The notes: a model not told the origin generated them from the sequence alone. Positions 1 to 8,233 are shown, counted from the first letter of the stretch. The stretch: 64,000 bases of DNA from Dokdonia sp. Hel_I_53 (GCF_007827465.1 NZ_VISL01000001.1:2189001-2253000); one strand, 5' to 3'. Numbers and translations: made by a program.

Positions 1-1109
1 AAGGTAAGAAACAATACACAATGGAATATTTCTATCGCATGATGCGTAAGAAGTACGATATTTTAATGGTAAACGATAAAGACCCAGAAGGTGGTAAATG
101 GAATTTTGACCACAGTAACCGAAATAAGTGGAAAGGCGACACCCTTATCCCACACGAGCGCGGTTTTAGAAAGGATGTAAGCAACATCGTACAACTGCTT
201 AAAGACCAAAAAGTGGAAACTATGGGCCGCATTAATGAACAACACTTTAACTGGCCCACAACAAGAGCCGACGGTCTTTCGGTATTGCGTTATTTCTGTG
301 AAAACTTGCTTGTTCATTTTGGAGATTATCAAGATGCTATGGACCCCAATCAGCCGTATTTATACCACAGCAGGCTAAGCTTTGCACTTAATAGTAAATT
401 GATTGATCCACAAGAAGTGATTAGCTATGTAATTGACCACTGGCGAGAAAATATGGAGGAAATAGCCACTAGTCAAGTGGAAGGTTTTGTGCGGCAAATT
501 TTAGGATGGCGAGAGTATATGCGGGGGATGTATTGGTTGCAAATGCCCGCTTTCGCGAAAGCGAACCATCTAGAAAACACTAATAAATTACCCGATTTCT
601 ACTGGACAGGAAATACTAAAATGAATTGCTTAAAATGTAGTATTACCAATAGTCTTGATGATGCCTATGCCCACCATATACAACGTTTAATGGTTACTGG
701 TAACTATGCCTTGCTTACTATGTGCGACCCGGCTGAGGTAGATAAATGGTATTTAGGCATCTACATAGACGCCATTGAGTGGGTAGAAATTACAAACACC
801 AGAGGAATGTCCCAATGGGCAGATGGCGGTAAAATTGCCACAAAGCCCTATGTCTCTAGCGGTAGTTATATTAATAAAATGTCTAACTACTGTAAAGGTT
901 GCCACTATAAAGTGACCAAGAAAACGGGTGAAGATGCTTGTCCGTTTAACAGCCTTTATTGGAATTTTTTAAGTGAAAAAAGAAAGCATTTTGAACATAA
1001 TAATAGAATGACGATGATGCTTAGTTTACTGGATAAAATGGACAGAAATACACTAGAAGCGCATCAAAAAAGAGCTGCAAGAATTATTGAAAATCCAGAG
1101 AACTATTAA
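1..1109 (+). CDS. FeS-cluster photolyase/cryptochrome-related protein (5' end cut by window)
   Basis: The reading frame is open to the left edge, so the N-terminal Rossmann part is missing; the internal Met at 21 (KKQYTMEYFYR) is a conserved internal segment of the family, not the start. What remains is the helical FAD-binding half of the FeS-BCP/CryB type (COG3046) photolyase family. Four cysteines that would hold the [4Fe-4S] cluster are visible in the motifs MNCLKC, YCKGC and DACPFN near the C-terminus. The family repairs (6-4) photoproducts or acts as a photoreceptor using FAD. The palindrome GCTTTCGCGAAAGC at 549 is translated in frame as AFAKA. It is followed closely by a TIGR03643-like gene, a frequent neighbour of this family. 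Family assignment is confident; repair versus sensing is not decided. Confidence 0.9.
   Translation, partial: GKKQYTMEYFYRMMRKKYDILMVNDKDPEGGKWNFDHSNRNKWKGDTLIPHERGFRKDVSNIVQLLKDQKVETMGRINEQHFNWPTTRADGLSVLRYFCENLLVHFGDYQDAMDPNQPYLYHSRLSFALNSKLIDPQEVISYVIDHWRENMEEIATSQVEGFVRQILGWREYMRGMYWLQMPAFAKANHLENTNKLPDFYWTGNTKMNCLKCSITNSLDDAYAHHIQRLMVTGNYALLTMCDPAEVDKWYLGIYIDAIEWVEITNTRGMSQWADGGKIATKPYVSSGSYINKMSNYCKGCHYKVTKKTGEDACPFNSLYWNFLSEKRKHFEHNNRMTMMLSLLDKMDRNTLEAHQKRAARIIENPENY
549..562. repeat. Dispersed palindrome GCTTTCGCGAAAGC (coding, AFAKA)
   Basis: Perfect copy inside the photolyase gene. Confidence 0.95.
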
Positions 1110-1131
1110 ATTATACAAACACCATCTACCC

Positions 1132-1431
1132 ATGAAAGAAAGAGAAGAGAAAACGTTTACAGCGAGAGAATTAGATCGTATTATAGAAATGGCCTGGGAA
1201 GATCGTACAACATTTGATGCGATTAACTATCAATTTGGCATTTCAGAAAGAGAAGTCATTGACATTATGCGTAGGGAAATGAAGCCTAGTAGTTTTAGAA
1301 TGTGGCGTGCACGGGTACAAGGTAGGGCGACAAAGCATGAGGCAAAACGCAGCTACGAGATGGATGATGCTAGATTTAAATGTAGTAGACAAAAACACAT
1401 CACGCATAACAAAATTTCAAAAAGAAGATAA
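1132..1431 (+). CDS. TIGR03643 / DUF2805 family protein
   Basis: A basic protein of about 99 aa that begins MKEREEKTFTARELDR and holds the pattern ITDA-like 'WEDRTTFDAINYQFG', characteristic of TIGR03643 (DUF2805). The family has a helix-turn-helix-like look (GISEREVIDIMRREM) and is of unknown function. I chose the ATG at 1132; an in-frame start at 1087 would overlap the photolyase end by 23 bases and add residues not typical of the family. It lies 22 bp after the photolyase gene and is probably co-transcribed. The C-terminus is rich in Lys/Arg, which would suit nucleic-acid binding, but that is inference. Confidence 0.8.
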   Translation: MKEREEKTFTARELDRIIEMAWEDRTTFDAINYQFGISEREVIDIMRREMKPSSFRMWRARVQGRATKHEAKRSYEMDDARFKCSRQKHITHNKISKRR

Positions 1432-1443
1432 TGTTTAGATTAC

Positions 1444-1457
1444 GCTTTCGCGAAAGC
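1444..1457. repeat. Dispersed palindrome (intergenic)
   Basis: Perfect copy between the TIGR03643-like gene and the DUF2452 gene; symmetry extends four more bases on each side (TTAC...GTAA). Confidence 0.95.
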
Positions 1458-1476
1458 GTAACTTCAGAATACTATT

Positions 1477-1902
1477 ATGAAGAAAAAGAAACCAGATCAG
1501 GTGGTTTATAATGAGGAAAAGGAAGCCTACGATGCAGCCTTAACACCTTATGCAACAAATCTTGGCGCGCCAGCAATCGTTACAGATGATGTAACAACTT
1601 GGAAAAACACTAATATAAGTAAGGTTAATCATCAATTTAAGACTGAGTATACAGAGCTCAAGCGCAAGTATGATGAAATGATGGAGAGGTTTGAGTATAA
1701 TAATTTAATCTATGCAGCAAAGTTTTCTTTTGAACCTATAGTGGGTGCAATTTATCATCTATATCGCTCAAAAAATGGAGATCCATTTTTGTCTCTCATC
1801 TCACCAGAAGAGTGCAATTGGGATTTTGCCGGAACCTTTGAATTAAAAGCAGATAAAATATGGAGCAGAATAGATGTTCCAGAAACGAAAGTAAATGAGT
1901 AA
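1477..1902 (+). CDS. DUF2452 domain-containing protein
   Basis: A 141-aa soluble protein. It starts MKKKKPDQVVYNEEKEAYDA and carries the DUF2452 signature: an N-terminal YATNLGAP segment, a central helical stretch (KTEYTELKRKYDEMMER) and a C-terminal aromatic block (FLSLISPEECNW). No catalytic residues are evident and the function is unknown. Its 3' end overlaps the msrA start by 8 bases, so translation is probably coupled and the two form one transcript. A complete palindrome sits just upstream at 1444-1457. The family is restricted to a few bacterial phyla and often lies near redox genes; no functional claim is made here. Confidence 0.8.
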   Translation: MKKKKPDQVVYNEEKEAYDAALTPYATNLGAPAIVTDDVTTWKNTNISKVNHQFKTEYTELKRKYDEMMERFEYNNLIYAAKFSFEPIVGAIYHLYRSKNGDPFLSLISPEECNWDFAGTFELKADKIWSRIDVPETKVNE

Positions 1903-2437
1903 AATACAACAAGCAACACTAGGAGCAGGATGTTTCTGGTGTGTAGAGGCAGTTATACAACGATTAAAAGGAGTTTCTAATGTGGTTTCTGGCTACGCTG
2001 GAGGATCAGTTCCTGGGCATCCTACGTATCGAGAAATTTGTTCTGGACTAACGGGACATGCAGAAGTGATTCAGTTTGACTTTGATCCAGAAATCATTAA
2101 GTATGAAGAAATTCTAGCGGTTTTTATGACCACACACGATCCTACTACGTTAAATAGACAAGGCGCCGATCGTGGTACACAGTATCGCTCTGTGATATTT
2201 TATCATTCCGAAGAGCAAAAGAAAACGGCAGAGGCTGTCATTAAGTGGGTGCAGCAGTATTATGAGGACCCAATTGTTACAGAGGTTTCTGAGCTTCCTC
2301 CATTCTATGAGGCGACTCAAGAGCATCAAGATTATTACAATTCAAATAGATTACAAGGCTATTGCCGTGTGGTGATTGACCCTAAGATTGCTAAACTCAA
2401 AAGTCTATATACTCATTTATTGGTTGAAGAAAATTAA
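1895..2437 (+). CDS. msrA: Peptide-methionine (S)-S-oxide reductase
   Basis: Reduces the S epimer of methionine sulfoxide in proteins, normally recycled by thioredoxin. The catalytic GCFWC motif is at residues 12-16, followed by the family blocks VVSGYAGG, GHAEVIQ, FFMTHDPTT-like (FMTTHDPTTLNRQG) and DRGTQYRS. The length of 180 aa is normal for a single-domain MsrA with no fused MsrB. The start ATG overlaps the DUF2452 stop by 8 bases. No signal peptide is present, so it acts in the cytoplasm. A trxA gene lies about 6 kb away on the other strand. Identification is very secure. Confidence 0.97.
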   Translation: MSKIQQATLGAGCFWCVEAVIQRLKGVSNVVSGYAGGSVPGHPTYREICSGLTGHAEVIQFDFDPEIIKYEEILAVFMTTHDPTTLNRQGADRGTQYRSVIFYHSEEQKKTAEAVIKWVQQYYEDPIVTEVSELPPFYEATQEHQDYYNSNRLQGYCRVVIDPKIAKLKSLYTHLLVEEN

Positions 2438-2464
2438 TTCTTACTGATTTTTAAAAATTGAGTT

Positions 2465-3049
2465 TTAAGACTTTAATGTTTTTAAAATTTTTCTAGAAGC
2501 CTGCTTTTTAAAATTACTCTTGGTTAACCTAAGACTGTCTAATTGTTTTATTGCAGCCTTGGAATCATTAGCTTTTAAATATAATAATGCAGTATACCAG
2601 TATAATTGTGGCATGTACTTAGACTGCTTTTGCTTCAATTTTTTGAACATTGAAAGGTCTTGAGTTTCATTATTACTGTTAATGTAACTCATAGCCAGAT
2701 AAAATGCTATGTCTTCATCATACCTATGTTTTAACGAGGCTTCAAATAAACTTGAAGCTTTAGTGTACTTTCCATCTTTATAGGCATTAAATCCATGAAA
2801 AATTAAACTGTCTGAGGATGCATTGAGCTCATTGATATCAATATTCACAGGAAAGGCTTGGTAATAGGAAACATATAAATCCTGAGCATCTGGTTTTTCT
2901 TCTAAAAATTGGTAGATTAATATTGATGAAATCATAATCGCTGCAGCGATGTAATAGAATCTATACTGTTTAGAATAGGAGAGTTGCTCAACCTCTAGCG
3001 ATTCCTTAGTGAAAGATGATTTTAGTGGTTTATTTGATTGTGCATTCAT
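2465..3049 (-). CDS. Membrane-anchored TPR-like protein of unknown function
   Basis: A 194-aa protein with a cytoplasmic N-terminal segment of about 29 residues, one transmembrane helix near residues 30-47 (FYYIAAAIMISSILIYQF) and a C-terminal helical region with tetratricopeptide character (GFNAYKDGKYTKASSLFEAS, then YWYTALLYLKANDSKAAIKQL). The arrangement is typical of small anchored TPR proteins of Flavobacteriia that often accompany sigma-factor genes, but no sigma gene is adjacent here. It is convergent with msrA with only a 27-bp gap. No enzymatic function can be assigned. Confidence 0.7.
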   Translation of the reverse strand: MNAQSNKPLKSSFTKESLEVEQLSYSKQYRFYYIAAAIMISSILIYQFLEEKPDAQDLYVSYYQAFPVNIDINELNASSDSLIFHGFNAYKDGKYTKASSLFEASLKHRYDEDIAFYLAMSYINSNNETQDLSMFKKLKQKQSKYMPQLYWYTALLYLKANDSKAAIKQLDSLRLTKSNFKKQASRKILKTLKS

Positions 3050-3414
3050 AGAGCGTTGGATTCGTATTAACTTTTTGTGTTTTCAATGCCGAATATATTG
3101 AATTAGATCTGTTTTGAAGTTATACGCTTTCGCGAAAGCGGATTTAATTATAACGAGAAGTAGTATTTAAAGCACTTATTAAAATAATGATGCAAATAAT
3201 AATTCTGTAACATAAGAGAATTTTCGTTTTGATAGAGCATAACCTTAATGATTTCGGTCGTAAATAGACTACTTCTTTTGAATTTGATTGATAATCAAAC
3301 ACTAAGAATAATTGAATTAATAGTTTATGACGTGAGGTTTAAAAATGCACACTAATTTCTAAACCGGCACCGAAAAAAAATTTCAAAAAAAACTTCAAAA
3401 AATTCTTTTTTCTT
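3050..3414. other. AT-rich intergenic stretch with one palindrome
   Basis: The gap upstream of tRNA-Asn holds no credible reading frame. It contains one complete copy of the dispersed palindrome (3126-3139) and an extremely A/T-rich run just before the tRNA promoter. I see nothing else in it. Confidence 0.5.
3126..3139. repeat. Dispersed palindrome (intergenic)
   Basis: Perfect copy upstream of the TPR membrane protein gene. Confidence 0.95.
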
Positions 3415-3444
3415 TTTGATGATTATAAAAAAGCTTTATATTTG
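3415..3444 (+). promoter_or_regulatory. Bacteroidetes-type promoter of tRNA-Asn
   Basis: The -33 box TTTG (3415-3418) and the -7 box TATATTTG (3437-3444) are separated by 18 bp, a full match to the Bacteroidetes primary sigma consensus TTTG/TTG, N17-23, TAnnTTTG. Transcription should start about 20 bp before the tRNA. Confidence 0.85.
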
Positions 3445-3467
3445 CATCCGCTTACAAAAAGTAACAC

Positions 3468-3541
3468 TCCTCAATAGCTCAGTTGGTTAGAGCATCTGAC
3501 TGTTAATCAGAGGGTCCTAAGTTCGAGTCTTAGTTGAGGAG
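3468..3541 (+). tRNA. tRNA-Asn (GTT)
   Basis: A 74-nt cloverleaf. The acceptor arms TCCTCAA and TTGAGGA pair perfectly and the discriminator base is G. The anticodon stem TCTGA/TCAGA frames the loop CTGTTAA with anticodon GTT. The T-arm contains GTTCGAGTC. CCA is not encoded, as is usual in this group. Confidence 0.97.
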
Positions 3542-3551
3542 CTAGTAAGTA

Positions 3552-3580
3552 AAACCCACACAGTCCGTGTGGGTTTTTTT
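3552..3580 (+). terminator. Rho-independent terminator after tRNA-Asn
   Basis: Stem AACCCACAC / GTGTGGGTT with a short loop, followed by a run of seven T. It lies about 10 bp past the tRNA end. Confidence 0.9.
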
Positions 3581-3614
3581 GTTCGTACCAGTTACAATAT
3601 TAAATTGTACTATT

Positions 3615-4490
3615 TTAACTATTTGGCATTGCTAGAAGTAAACTCGCCGGATTAACAGTGGCTTTTATGGAGCTGTATTTACCTATATATTCCCCATCAA
3701 TTTGAAGTGCAATTTTGTCATTACATTCTATGGATACAGAAGTGGTGTGATACATTTCAAAATGCTCGTCCCCAATTCTTAATCCTTCAAAAAATGTTTT
3801 AAAAATTTGCTTAACTCCTAATGTTTTAAACACAATAACTTCAAATTTTCCGTCATTAATTTTTCCTTTTGGATTAATAATGGAACCAGTTCCATATTTT
3901 TTTCCATTTGCAAATGCGACTAATATCCCTTCTGTGTTAATGGTTTGGTTATTTACAGAGATATTAAATTTAAATGGGTAATCAGAATTATACACAGTGG
4001 GTAAAACCTGGCTAGCATACCCTAGGAGGCCACTAGATCCAGATTTATCATAATTATAAATAAGCTCTGCATTTATACCAATGTCTGCAATGTGAGTACA
4101 TAACTTATCATTTACCACTATAGTATCAATGGGTTTGCTCTCTCCATTAAAGGCAATTTCAAATTGCGCATCTAGTTCAGTTGGATATTCTAAGGAGGTG
4201 GCGAGACCATTTGCAGAGCCACTAGCTAGTATCCCTAAAATGAGGTCACTATGTAGTAATAGTTTTGCGACCATTCTTATGGTACCATCACCGCCAGCGA
4301 CTACCACACGATCATAATTAGTTTCTCTTAATAATTTTTTGATATCCTCAGCATCATCATCACCAGAAGTTGTATATATATTTAATTTGAAATCATATAG
4401 TTTAGCAAAGGCTTGGGCTGTTGATAAGATTAGATTGTAATCAATAGAGCCTGCTGTAGGATTAATGACTAAAAGAAGATCTTTTTCCAT
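3615..4490 (-). CDS. Diacylglycerol kinase-family lipid kinase (YegS/BmrU type)
   Basis: A 291-aa member of the DAGK catalytic superfamily. Visible motifs are NPTAGS at residues 10-15, the nucleotide-binding GGDGT at 66-70 and SGSANGLATSL about 20 residues later. The C-terminal half has the beta-sandwich typical of YegS-like kinases (DGKFEVIVFK, IQIDGEY-like). It would phosphorylate a lipid such as diacylglycerol to phosphatidic acid, using ATP at the inner membrane face; the actual substrate is unknown. It is transcribed divergently, 51 bp away, from an App1-type phosphatidate phosphatase gene, so the pair may run opposite reactions on the same lipid. Confidence 0.9.
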   Translation of the reverse strand: MEKDLLLVINPTAGSIDYNLILSTAQAFAKLYDFKLNIYTTSGDDDAEDIKKLLRETNYDRVVVAGGDGTIRMVAKLLLHSDLILGILASGSANGLATSLEYPTELDAQFEIAFNGESKPIDTIVVNDKLCTHIADIGINAELIYNYDKSGSSGLLGYASQVLPTVYNSDYPFKFNISVNNQTINTEGILVAFANGKKYGTGSIINPKGKINDGKFEVIVFKTLGVKQIFKTFFEGLRIGDEHFEMYHTTSVSIECNDKIALQIDGEYIGKYSSIKATVNPASLLLAMPNS

Positions 4491-4541
4491 TATATATTTA
4501 TATTAGTATGATAAAGTTAAATATAATTTGAGATAGTAGCC

Positions 4542-5507
4542 ATGGAAGTTGACATTAGTGTTTATAGAGGATATATGAATGAGAGGGAACTTGTTATTTC
4601 TGGACATGTTTTTAATTCTTGGGCTCCTAGTCAATACAGTATTGAGAGAAGATCTGTAAAACATGCATACTCAATCCTGAAGATGTTTACTATTAAACCA
4701 CAACATAATGTTAGAGTTACTTTAAAGTTTCGTGCGTTGTCAGTTACTACTCAAACCCTGAATGATGGTTATTTTGAATTCAAAGTGCCTTATAGTGATG
4801 TAGTAGAAAGTGGTTGGCACACTTGCGAAGTCATTTGTGAACATAAAAAATTCAACATTGTAACAACGGGGGAATTTTTAAAACCCTTTACCAGTTGCTA
4901 TGGAATTATATCAGATATTGACGATACGTTTCTAGTGTCACATAGCTCAAATATATTCAAGAAACTATATGTGATGCTTTGGCAAAATTTAGATAAACGA
5001 GAAGTTTTTGATGATGTGCCTAAACATTATCAAGCCCTTAGCCGTGCTGGGCAGTTAGAGGCAGGTAGTTTTAATTCCTTTTTTTATGTCTCTAGTAGTG
5101 AGTGGAATCTCTATTCCTTTATTGTCGCCATTTCCAAAAAATATGAGTTGCCTAAGGCCGTTATTTTACTTAAAAAAATTAAAACTGGATTAGCAGATTT
5201 CTTTAATACAGGAGGGGGAAATCATAATCACAAGTTTGACAAAATTAAGAAGATCATCACCTTTTATCCTGATATAGAATATATTCTTCTGGGTGACGAT
5301 AGTCAAAAAGATCCCTACATTTATGAACGTATTTGCAAAGAGTTTCCTGAGAACATAAATGCTATTTATATACGCCGGACTGGCAGTGAACAAAAACCAG
5401 CTGTGGAGACTATATTAAACACTATAAAAAGTTCAGGTGTTCAAACATTATACTTTGTAAACAGTCGTGATGCCATTGCCCACTCTCACGACATAGGTAT
5501 TATCTAA
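4542..5507 (+). CDS. App1-family phosphatidate phosphatase (DUF2183)
   Basis: A 321-aa HAD-fold protein. The N-terminal half (about 1-115) is a beta-rich domain (VRVTLKFRALS, GYFEFKVP). The catalytic segment starts at GIISDIDDT, with the DxDxT motif at residues 125-129, followed by FYVSSSEWNLY and LGDDSQKDPYIY, all typical of the APP1 catalytic domain. Yeast App1 dephosphorylates phosphatidic acid; bacterial members are little studied. No signal peptide is seen, so it is probably cytoplasmic. Divergent to a lipid kinase gene, which supports a role in lipid phosphate turnover. Confidence 0.88.
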   Translation: MEVDISVYRGYMNERELVISGHVFNSWAPSQYSIERRSVKHAYSILKMFTIKPQHNVRVTLKFRALSVTTQTLNDGYFEFKVPYSDVVESGWHTCEVICEHKKFNIVTTGEFLKPFTSCYGIISDIDDTFLVSHSSNIFKKLYVMLWQNLDKREVFDDVPKHYQALSRAGQLEAGSFNSFFYVSSSEWNLYSFIVAISKKYELPKAVILLKKIKTGLADFFNTGGGNHNHKFDKIKKIITFYPDIEYILLGDDSQKDPYIYERICKEFPENINAIYIRRTGSEQKPAVETILNTIKSSGVQTLYFVNSRDAIAHSHDIGII

Positions 5508-5667
5508 ATGCTAAGATCAGATACTTAAAACAAATTAGACATAAGATAATATGCATTCAAGTTTGAGTGGGGAACTAATAACATACAAGGCCATTATGTA
5601 AGTTAGGTTTTATAGCTCGTTTACTACTTATATATCTTTTCTAGAACTAGTTAAGAACTGTAGATCA

Positions 5668-5982
5668 CTACTCTATTTTCTTTACAGAAAGCGCGGTATA
5701 TTCATTATATCCTTTTTTGCCATCAGAGAAGCATACTTTATGATAGACGTCCAAATATAATTCTCTACCAGGATAGGCCGTCTTCGTAGAAGTATATGTC
5801 TTTACACTTCCATCGCAATCATAGACTGTCTTTTTTAATTCAACTTTCGCCTTTGTTTTAGAGGAATTAGTAAGATACCAAGTCTTCTTTCCATTTTCAG
5901 GATTCGTTTTAGTTTCTGGCCCAGCCTGAGCAAATAGGTAACCACTAAAGAGTAGTATAGAAATCATCAAAAATCGTTTCAT
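5668..5982 (-). CDS. Small secreted protein of unknown function
   Basis: A 104-aa protein with a clear Sec signal peptide (MKRFLMISILLFSGYLFAQA, cleavage near residue 20). The mature part of about 84 residues is basic, has two cysteines (YDCDGS and KVCFSDG) that could form a disulfide, and looks beta-rich. I do not recognise the family. It stands alone between the App1 gene and a terminator/tRNA-Asp region. Coding is supported by the signal peptide and by ordinary codon use. Confidence 0.7.
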   Translation of the reverse strand: MKRFLMISILLFSGYLFAQAGPETKTNPENGKKTWYLTNSSKTKAKVELKKTVYDCDGSVKTYTSTKTAYPGRELYLDVYHKVCFSDGKKGYNEYTALSVKKIE

Positions 5983-6132
5983 AATGTTATCGTTTTATAA
6001 ATGAATAAGAGTTATGTAGTAAACTTAGACTTTTGATTATTAAAGTAAAATACCTAATAGAGGGTATATTGCAATAAGTCTATTACAGGTGCGGTTCCTC
6101 CCATCTGCATGTTTAATAAAAATGTACAAAAC

Positions 6133-6162
6133 AAAAAAAGCCTTTCCAAACAGGAAAAGCTT
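6133..6162 (-). terminator. Terminator-like hairpin, minus strand
   Basis: On the minus strand an AAGCTTTTCC / GGAAAGGCTT stem is followed by a T-run. It is the second such hairpin downstream of tRNA-Asp; the 90 bases between the two hairpins have no gene I can support. Confidence 0.6.
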
Positions 6163-6251
6163 CTCATCAGGTTCAACTACAAACCCTTACCACGTGTGAC
6201 GTGGCCAACACAACTTCTTTAAAAGTAAGCAATTAATTACTACTTTAAACC

Positions 6252-6278
6252 AAAAAAGCCCACGGACTGTGAGCTTTT
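6252..6278 (-). terminator. Terminator after tRNA-Asp
   Basis: Minus-strand stem AAGCTCAC / GTGGGCTT followed by TTTTTT, starting just 5 bp past the tRNA 3' end. The loop and stem resemble the tRNA-Asn terminator (shared core AC-AGTCC-GT). Confidence 0.85.
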
Positions 6279-6282
6279 ATTG

Positions 6283-6356
6283 CGGTCTGGACGGGACTCG
6301 AACCCGCGACCCCCTGCGTGACAGGCAGATATTCTAACCAGCTGAACTACCAGACC
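6283..6356 (-). tRNA. tRNA-Asp (GTC)
   Basis: A 74-nt cloverleaf on the minus strand. The acceptor arms GGTCTGG and CCAGACC pair fully and the discriminator is G. The anticodon loop CTGTCAC carries GTC, and the T-arm has the canonical GGTTCGAGTCC. CCA is not encoded. Confidence 0.97.
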
Positions 6357-6452
6357 GTTCCCCTTATGTTATAGACTTGTAGGTTGTCTTAATGCTTTCA
6401 ATATTTCAACTCTAAAACTTAGAGAGCAACTCGCTTTGCTTTGTTGCGGGTG

Positions 6453-6483
6453 CAAATATACACTGTCTTTTTAATTGTGCAAA
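6453..6483 (-). promoter_or_regulatory. Promoter of tRNA-Asp
   Basis: Read on the minus strand: TTTG (6480-6483), 19 bp, then TATATTTG (6453-6460). This is a full match to the Bacteroidetes sigma consensus, and the -7 box is identical to the one before tRNA-Asn. Confidence 0.85.
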
Positions 6484-6499
6484 CAAAAAAATAAATTAT

Positions 6500-7435
6500 T
6501 TACACAAATTTTTGCCTTGCCACTAAAAAAGACGTCAAGATAGGGGTGAACCCCTTTTCAATCACCGCAGGAACATATTTTATTTTATATCTAGCACACT
6601 GCAATTCTAAATTTTTAAAATAAGTTTCCACTGCGCTTTTGTAAACGTCACGTATACTGTCTGCATATAAATTTATAGAGGCACCGCTCTCTACATCAAC
6701 AAATTTGCGTGGACTATTATTAAACTCAAAATTATACTCTTTTTCTTTACTATAGGTATGAAAAAGAACCACCTCGTGCTTGTTATATTTTAAATGCTGT
6801 AAGGCTTCAAATAATTGTTCTTGTTCCAGATCGTCTTGCAACATATCAGAAAACAGGAATACTAAAGAACGTCTTTTCAACTTTTCGGCGATGAGGTGAA
6901 GATGCTTGTAGGTTTTTGTTTTTTTAGACGCTTTAGCAAAAGCAGGGTTGAGAACACTACTTAATTGATCTAGCAACATGTGGTGGTGCCGTTCACTCCC
7001 TTTCTCTCCCGTATAAAAATCATAATCTTCGCTATAAACACTCATACCTACCGCATCACGCTGTCTCTTCATAAGATTCATTATCGCGGCGCTAGCCAGT
7101 GCAGAAAAGCTAATCTTATTTAGAGTGTCTAAACTATACTTTTGCACTTCTGGATAATGCATAGAGCTACTGTTGTCTAAAATAAGATGACAGCGCAAAT
7201 TTGTCTCCTCTTCGTAGCGCTTCGTGTAAAGTCTATCTGTTTTTGCGTAGAGCTTCCAGTCTATATGTTTAGTGCTTTCTCCAGGGTTGTAGATCTTGTG
7301 TTCTGCAAACTCTGCAGAGAAGCCGTGAAATGGACTCTTATGCATTCCAGATATAAAACCTTCTACTACCTGCCGGGCAAGCAGCTCAAGATTTCCAAAA
7401 CCCGAAGTTTTATTTAATTCTGAAGTGATATCCAT
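6500..7435 (-). CDS. DUF58 domain-containing protein (vWA-like)
   Basis: A 311-aa protein with the DUF58 signature GFSAEFAEHKIYNPGES (about 39-55), then IDWKLYAKTDRLYTKRYEEE and the vWA/MIDAS-like segment LILDNSSSMHYP. In many Bacteroidetes such proteins sit with a MoxR ATPase and Bat proteins and are thought to help assemble envelope complexes. Here neither MoxR nor Bat genes are adjacent, so it is either detached from that cluster or a separate paralogue. There is no signal peptide. A terminator separates it from the upstream clpP gene. Confidence 0.85.
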   Translation of the reverse strand: MDITSELNKTSGFGNLELLARQVVEGFISGMHKSPFHGFSAEFAEHKIYNPGESTKHIDWKLYAKTDRLYTKRYEEETNLRCHLILDNSSSMHYPEVQKYSLDTLNKISFSALASAAIMNLMKRQRDAVGMSVYSEDYDFYTGEKGSERHHHMLLDQLSSVLNPAFAKASKKTKTYKHLHLIAEKLKRRSLVFLFSDMLQDDLEQEQLFEALQHLKYNKHEVVLFHTYSKEKEYNFEFNNSPRKFVDVESGASINLYADSIRDVYKSAVETYFKNLELQCARYKIKYVPAVIEKGFTPILTSFLVARQKFV

Positions 7436-7480
7436 TTCGTAGAAGTTTAGAATGTAAGATAGGAGATTTTATAGAAAACT

Positions 7481-7511
7481 AAAAAGTGCGGAATTAACTT
7501 CCGCACTTTTT
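7481..7511 (-). terminator. Terminator after clpP
   Basis: A near-perfect inverted repeat (AAAAAGTGCGGAA / TTCCGCACTTTTT around a 5-base loop) with A- and T-runs on both sides. It lies downstream of clpP on the minus strand and could also work in the other direction. Confidence 0.85.
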
Positions 7512-7581
7512 AATAAATAGTATTACCTAAAGTTAAATAGTTTTAACGAATACTCAAGAGCATGCATTAAAATGGTATCAA

Positions 7582-8130
7582 TTACCCTTTATAAATTCCA
7601 TCCACTATCCCATAGTCAACAGACTCATCTGCACCCATCCAGTGATCACGCTGGAAGTCTTTCATTACTTTATCGTAATCTTGTCCACAATTATCAGCAA
7701 GAATTTTTGCACTTAGCTCTTTTGTTTTTACAATTTCTTGAGCTGTAATCTCAATATCAGAGGCTTGACCACGAGCACCTCCAGAAGGTTGGTGTATCAT
7801 GACACGAGCGTGTGGTTGGATAAAACGACGCCCTTTTTCTCCTACAGATAAAAGGATAGATCCCATACTTGCTGCAAGACCAGTACAAATTGTAGACACT
7901 GGGCTCTTAATTGATTTAATGGTATCATACATAGCAAAACCAGCAGTCACATATCCTCCAGGACTGTTTATAAATAATTGAATCTCATCATGACCTTGTG
8001 CATCTAGATATAATAAACGATCCACTACATGCTTTGCCGTCTTATCATCTACCATTCCCCAAAGGAATATTTTTCTATCATTGAGCAATTGGCTATCAAT
8101 TGCATCTTGTACTTTCATTTTCTTTTCCAT
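7582..8130 (-). CDS. clpP: ATP-dependent Clp protease proteolytic subunit
   Basis: A 182-aa ClpP serine peptidase. Motifs in order: FINSPGG (54-60), the nucleophile in GLAASMGS (Ser88), MIHQPSGG (His113) and QRDHWMGA (Asp162), so the catalytic triad is complete. ClpP forms tetradecameric barrels that degrade proteins fed by ClpX or ClpA. It is somewhat shorter at the N-terminus than E. coli ClpP, and no clpX is next to it, so it may be a second ClpP paralogue of the genome. It has its own promoter at 8204-8233 and a terminator after it, so it is likely a single-gene transcript. Confidence 0.95.
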   Translation of the reverse strand: MEKKMKVQDAIDSQLLNDRKIFLWGMVDDKTAKHVVDRLLYLDAQGHDEIQLFINSPGGYVTAGFAMYDTIKSIKSPVSTICTGLAASMGSILLSVGEKGRRFIQPHARVMIHQPSGGARGQASDIEITAQEIVKTKELSAKILADNCGQDYDKVMKDFQRDHWMGADESVDYGIVDGIYKG

Positions 8131-8203
8131 ACGTTTTCCTTAAAAAAAGGGTGTATTAAATGTTTTCATAGCGGTTGTAATAGCATTGGTACTTTACCGC
8201 ATT

Positions 8204-8233
8204 CAAAATTATAGAGTTGTGTGAAGGAGTCAA
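8204..8233 (-). promoter_or_regulatory. Promoter of clpP
   Basis: On the minus strand TTG (8231-8233), 19 bp, then TAATTTTG (8204-8211), which fits TTG-N17-23-TAnnTTTG. It leaves a leader of roughly 65 nt before the clpP ATG. A degenerate copy of the palindrome (TTTCGCGAAAGC) overlaps its upstream edge. Confidence 0.65.

Noticed and set aside
32..332. Minus-strand frames inside the photolyase gene
   Set aside because: They are antisense shadows of a clear coding frame.
6163..6250. A tRNA-like fragment on the minus strand between the two terminators (CCACG/CGTGG arm)
   Set aside because: There is no matching acceptor stem or T-loop, so it cannot be a tRNA; only a weak hairpin remains.
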